Below, piece by piece: positions 4,376-5,825 of a DNA stretch of 5,825 nt. Below the pieces are notes generated by a model. That model did no database searches. It worked only from the letters and a program-made list of their open reading frames with translations, and was not told the origin of the DNA. This stretch comes from an uncultured Oscillospiraceae bacterium. GTDB lineage: Bacteria; Bacillota; Clostridia; Oscillospirales; Oscillospiraceae. The position numbers and the translations under genes were made by a program. The stretch lies in the NCBI GenBank assembly GCA_900769835.1, contig CAAGIE010000020.1:1-5825 (forward strand), read 5' to 3'. Position 1 is the first letter of the stretch. Each line of letters opens with the position of its first letter.

Positions 4376-5647
4376 ATGACTGTCAATGAAGCCATTGAAT
4401 ATATCCATTCCGTGTTCTGGAAGGGCAGTATCCCCGGATTGGGCCGCACCCAGGCACTGCTGGAAAAAATGGGCAATCCCGAAAAGGATCTCAAGTACAT
4501 CCATATTGCCGGCACCAACGGCAAGGGCAGTACCGCCGCTATGACCGCTTCCATCCTGCGTAAGGCAGGCTATCGCACCGGTCTTTACACCTCTCCCTAT
4601 ATCTACCGCTTCCACGAGCGGATGCAGGTGGACGGTGAGCAGATCAGCGACGAGGATCTGATCGCCATTACGGAATATGTAAAGCCCCTGGCGGACTCTA
4701 TGGAGGAATGCCCCACCGAGTTCGAGTTGGTTTGCTGTATCGCTTTTGAGTACTTTAAGAGAAAGAAATGCGATATTGTGGTGCTGGAGGTCGGTATGGG
4801 CGGCGAATTCGATGCCACCAACGTGATCCCCGCTCCCGAAGTGGCGGTGATCACCAACATCGGTCTGGATCACACCGATGTGCTGGGCAGCACTGTGGAG
4901 GAAATCGCCAAGACCAAGGCCGGTATCTTTAAGGAAGGCGGCAACGCGGTGGTATACCGCGGCACTCCTTCTGTGGAAAAGGTGTTCGAGGACGTTTGCA
5001 AGGAGAAGAACATCTCCCTTACTAAAGCAGATTTCCAATCTCTGGAATTGCAGAGTCTGGATCTGTTCGGTCAGGTATTCCACTGCGGTAATCGTAAGAA
5101 CATCCGCCTGCCTCTGCTGGGCGATCATCAGCTCCACAACGCTTCTGTGGTGCTGTCCGTGGCAGATACCCTCATTGCCAACGGCTGGAACATCACCGAG
5201 GAGAATATCTACGACGGCATTCGGGATGTAAGCTGGCCCGGTCGATTCGACATTGTTTGCCGGGATCCCCTGTTCATTATTGACGGAGGTCACAACCCCC
5301 AGTGCATCGAGGCGCTGGTGAAGAATATTGAGGATTATCTGGTGGGTCGCAAGGTCATCGCTCTGACCGGCGTGCTGGCGGACAAGGATTACGGCGATAT
5401 GTATAAGCCTATGATGTCCCTGATCAGCGAGTTTGTTTGCATCACCCCCGACAACCCCCGCAAGATGGAAGCCGCAGACCTGGCAGCCCACCTGCAATCT
5501 GTGGGTGCAAAGGCTACCCCCTGCGCCACCACCGCCGAGGGTGTGAAACTGGCAATGGAGAAAGCCGGCAAGGACGGCGCGGTATTGTGCTTCGGCTCTC
5601 TGTACTCCATCGGCTCCATTCATCAGGCCCTGATGGATATTCTGTAA
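4376..5647 (+). CDS. folC: Folylpolyglutamate synthase (possibly bifunctional with dihydrofolate synthase)
   Basis: FolC adds glutamates to reduced folates with ATP, trapping the cofactors in the cytoplasm; many bacterial forms also join glutamate to dihydropteroate. The 423-residue length is normal for this Mur-ligase relative. Motifs in order: P-loop GTNGKGS (46-52); omega-loop TSPYIYRFHERMQ (72-84); EVGMGGEFDATN (138-149); NIGLDHTDVLG (161-171); Lys181 in AKTKAGIF, the expected carbamylated lysine position; GDHQLHNA (249-256); WPGRFD (287-292) and DGGHNP (303-308) opening the C-terminal domain. The GGR usual in EVGxGGRxDATN is GGE here. The ATG at 4376 is chosen because AAAGGAAG (4361-4368) precedes it by 7 bases and the family begins a few residues before a helix like EAIEYIHS; an upstream TTG at 4346 would overlap folT. 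It is separated by 4 bases from folT and cotranscribed. Whether it has dihydrofolate synthase activity cannot be decided. Confidence 0.95.
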   Translation: MTVNEAIEYIHSVFWKGSIPGLGRTQALLEKMGNPEKDLKYIHIAGTNGKGSTAAMTASILRKAGYRTGLYTSPYIYRFHERMQVDGEQISDEDLIAITEYVKPLADSMEECPTEFELVCCIAFEYFKRKKCDIVVLEVGMGGEFDATNVIPAPEVAVITNIGLDHTDVLGSTVEEIAKTKAGIFKEGGNAVVYRGTPSVEKVFEDVCKEKNISLTKADFQSLELQSLDLFGQVFHCGNRKNIRLPLLGDHQLHNASVVLSVADTLIANGWNITEENIYDGIRDVSWPGRFDIVCRDPLFIIDGGHNPQCIEALVKNIEDYLVGRKVIALTGVLADKDYGDMYKPMMSLISEFVCITPDNPRKMEAADLAAHLQSVGAKATPCATTAEGVKLAMEKAGKDGAVLCFGSLYSIGSIHQALMDIL

Positions 5648-5648
5648 A

Positions 5649-5680
5649 AAAGAGGTGTGCGTTGCACACCTCTTTCGTTT
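5649..5680 (+). terminator. Intrinsic terminator of folT-folC
   Basis: A perfect 12-bp stem (5649-5660 with 5664-5675) around the loop GTT starts just after the folC stop, and TTTCGTTT follows. The flanking A and T runs are symmetrical, but no convergent gene uses the other direction. The T-tract overlaps the next promoter's -35 box by two bases. Confidence 0.92.
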
Positions 5681-5707
5681 GACTTTCGCGGTCATACACG
5701 CTATAAT
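5679..5707 (+). promoter_or_regulatory. Sigma-A promoter of the histidine-rich gene
   Basis: TTGACT (5679-5684) and TATAAT (5702-5707) are separated by 17 bases, near consensus. The start falls near 5714, giving a leader of about 19 bases with GGAGG (5721-5725) seven bases before the ATG. No clear Zur, Fur or other metal-regulator palindrome is visible around it. Confidence 0.85.
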
Positions 5708-5732
5708 AAAAGAAAAAAACGGAGGAACTGTT

Positions 5733-5825
5733 ATGCATATTGGACACGATCATGTAGGTGGCCACGGTCACGAGCATACTCACGCACATACCCACGAGCA
5801 CACCCACGACGGTGTTGCCCATACC
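5733..5825 (+). CDS. Histidine-rich protein, probable metal-binding N-terminus (cut by window edge)
   Basis: Only 31 codons are visible, with no stop. Twelve of the 31 residues are histidine, and residues 11-25 alternate strictly as His-x-His (HGHEHTHAHTHEHTH), spaced mostly by Glu, Thr, Gly and Ala. There is no signal peptide or membrane segment in this part, so the start of the protein looks cytoplasmic. Such tracts bind Zn, Ni, Co or Cu in metallochaperones (HypB or CobW/COG0523 type), cation diffusion transporters and storage proteins; the visible part does not separate these, and no known domain is reached. The start is well supported by GGAGG and the promoter, and the gene is transcribed on its own, separate from folC. 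Expression strength is likely high judging from the promoter. Confidence 0.85.
   Translation, partial: MHIGHDHVGGHGHEHTHAHTHEHTHDGVAHT

Noticed and set aside
4343..5695. 450-codon open frame on the minus strand opposite folC
   Set aside because: It is the antisense shadow of folC, running through the folC terminator, with no supporting start signals.

Overview
The window looks like a chromosomal segment from a low- to mid-GC Firmicute of the class Clostridia, most plausibly a gut Oscillospiraceae/Ruminococcaceae-type bacterium. This is inferred from strong AGGAGG ribosome binding sites, near-consensus sigma-A promoters with 17-base spacers, AT-rich intergenic DNA between balanced-GC genes, a THF riboswitch in front of a folate ECF transporter gene, and a minD-mgsA gene pair. 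There are no mobile elements, rRNA/tRNA genes or CRISPR arrays.

Layout. (1) Bases 1-451, minus strand: the N-terminal 150 residues of a secreted lipoprotein, probably the substrate-binding protein of a peptide ABC transporter, with its own promoter at 599-627. (2) Bases 823-3356, minus strand: a tight three-gene operon, minD-like > mgsA-like > hisS, driven by a promoter at 3386-3414 and closed by a hairpin at 772-803. Both internal junctions are 16 bases, with each ribosome binding site overlapping or abutting the preceding stop codon. (3) Bases 3499-5680, plus strand: a folate unit made of promoter, THF riboswitch, structured linker, intrinsic terminator, folT (folate uptake S-component), folC (folylpolyglutamate synthase) and a strong terminator. 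(4) Bases 5679-5825, plus strand: a near-consensus promoter and the first 31 codons of a very histidine-rich protein that runs off the window.

How it works together. folT and folC are a logical pair: FolT captures folate for import through a shared ECF energising module, and FolC adds glutamates that retain the cofactor. The leader senses reduced folate. It carries a 9-pair complementarity between the aptamer's L3 loop and the terminator arm, and separately a perfect 7-base complement of the folT Shine-Dalgarno sequence, so both transcription and translation could be controlled.

The main oddities lie in the leader and in the minus-strand operon. The mgsA-like protein has substitutions at the positions of the catalytic base and phosphate-binding residues of methylglyoxal synthase. 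The MinD-like ATPase ends without the usual membrane-targeting helix and has no minC or minE next to it. HisRS is of the LRFDLTVPLA type rather than the common bacterial LRPEGTA type. No wholly new gene system is evident; the folT leader architecture and the divergent MGS/MinD pair deserve the closest look.
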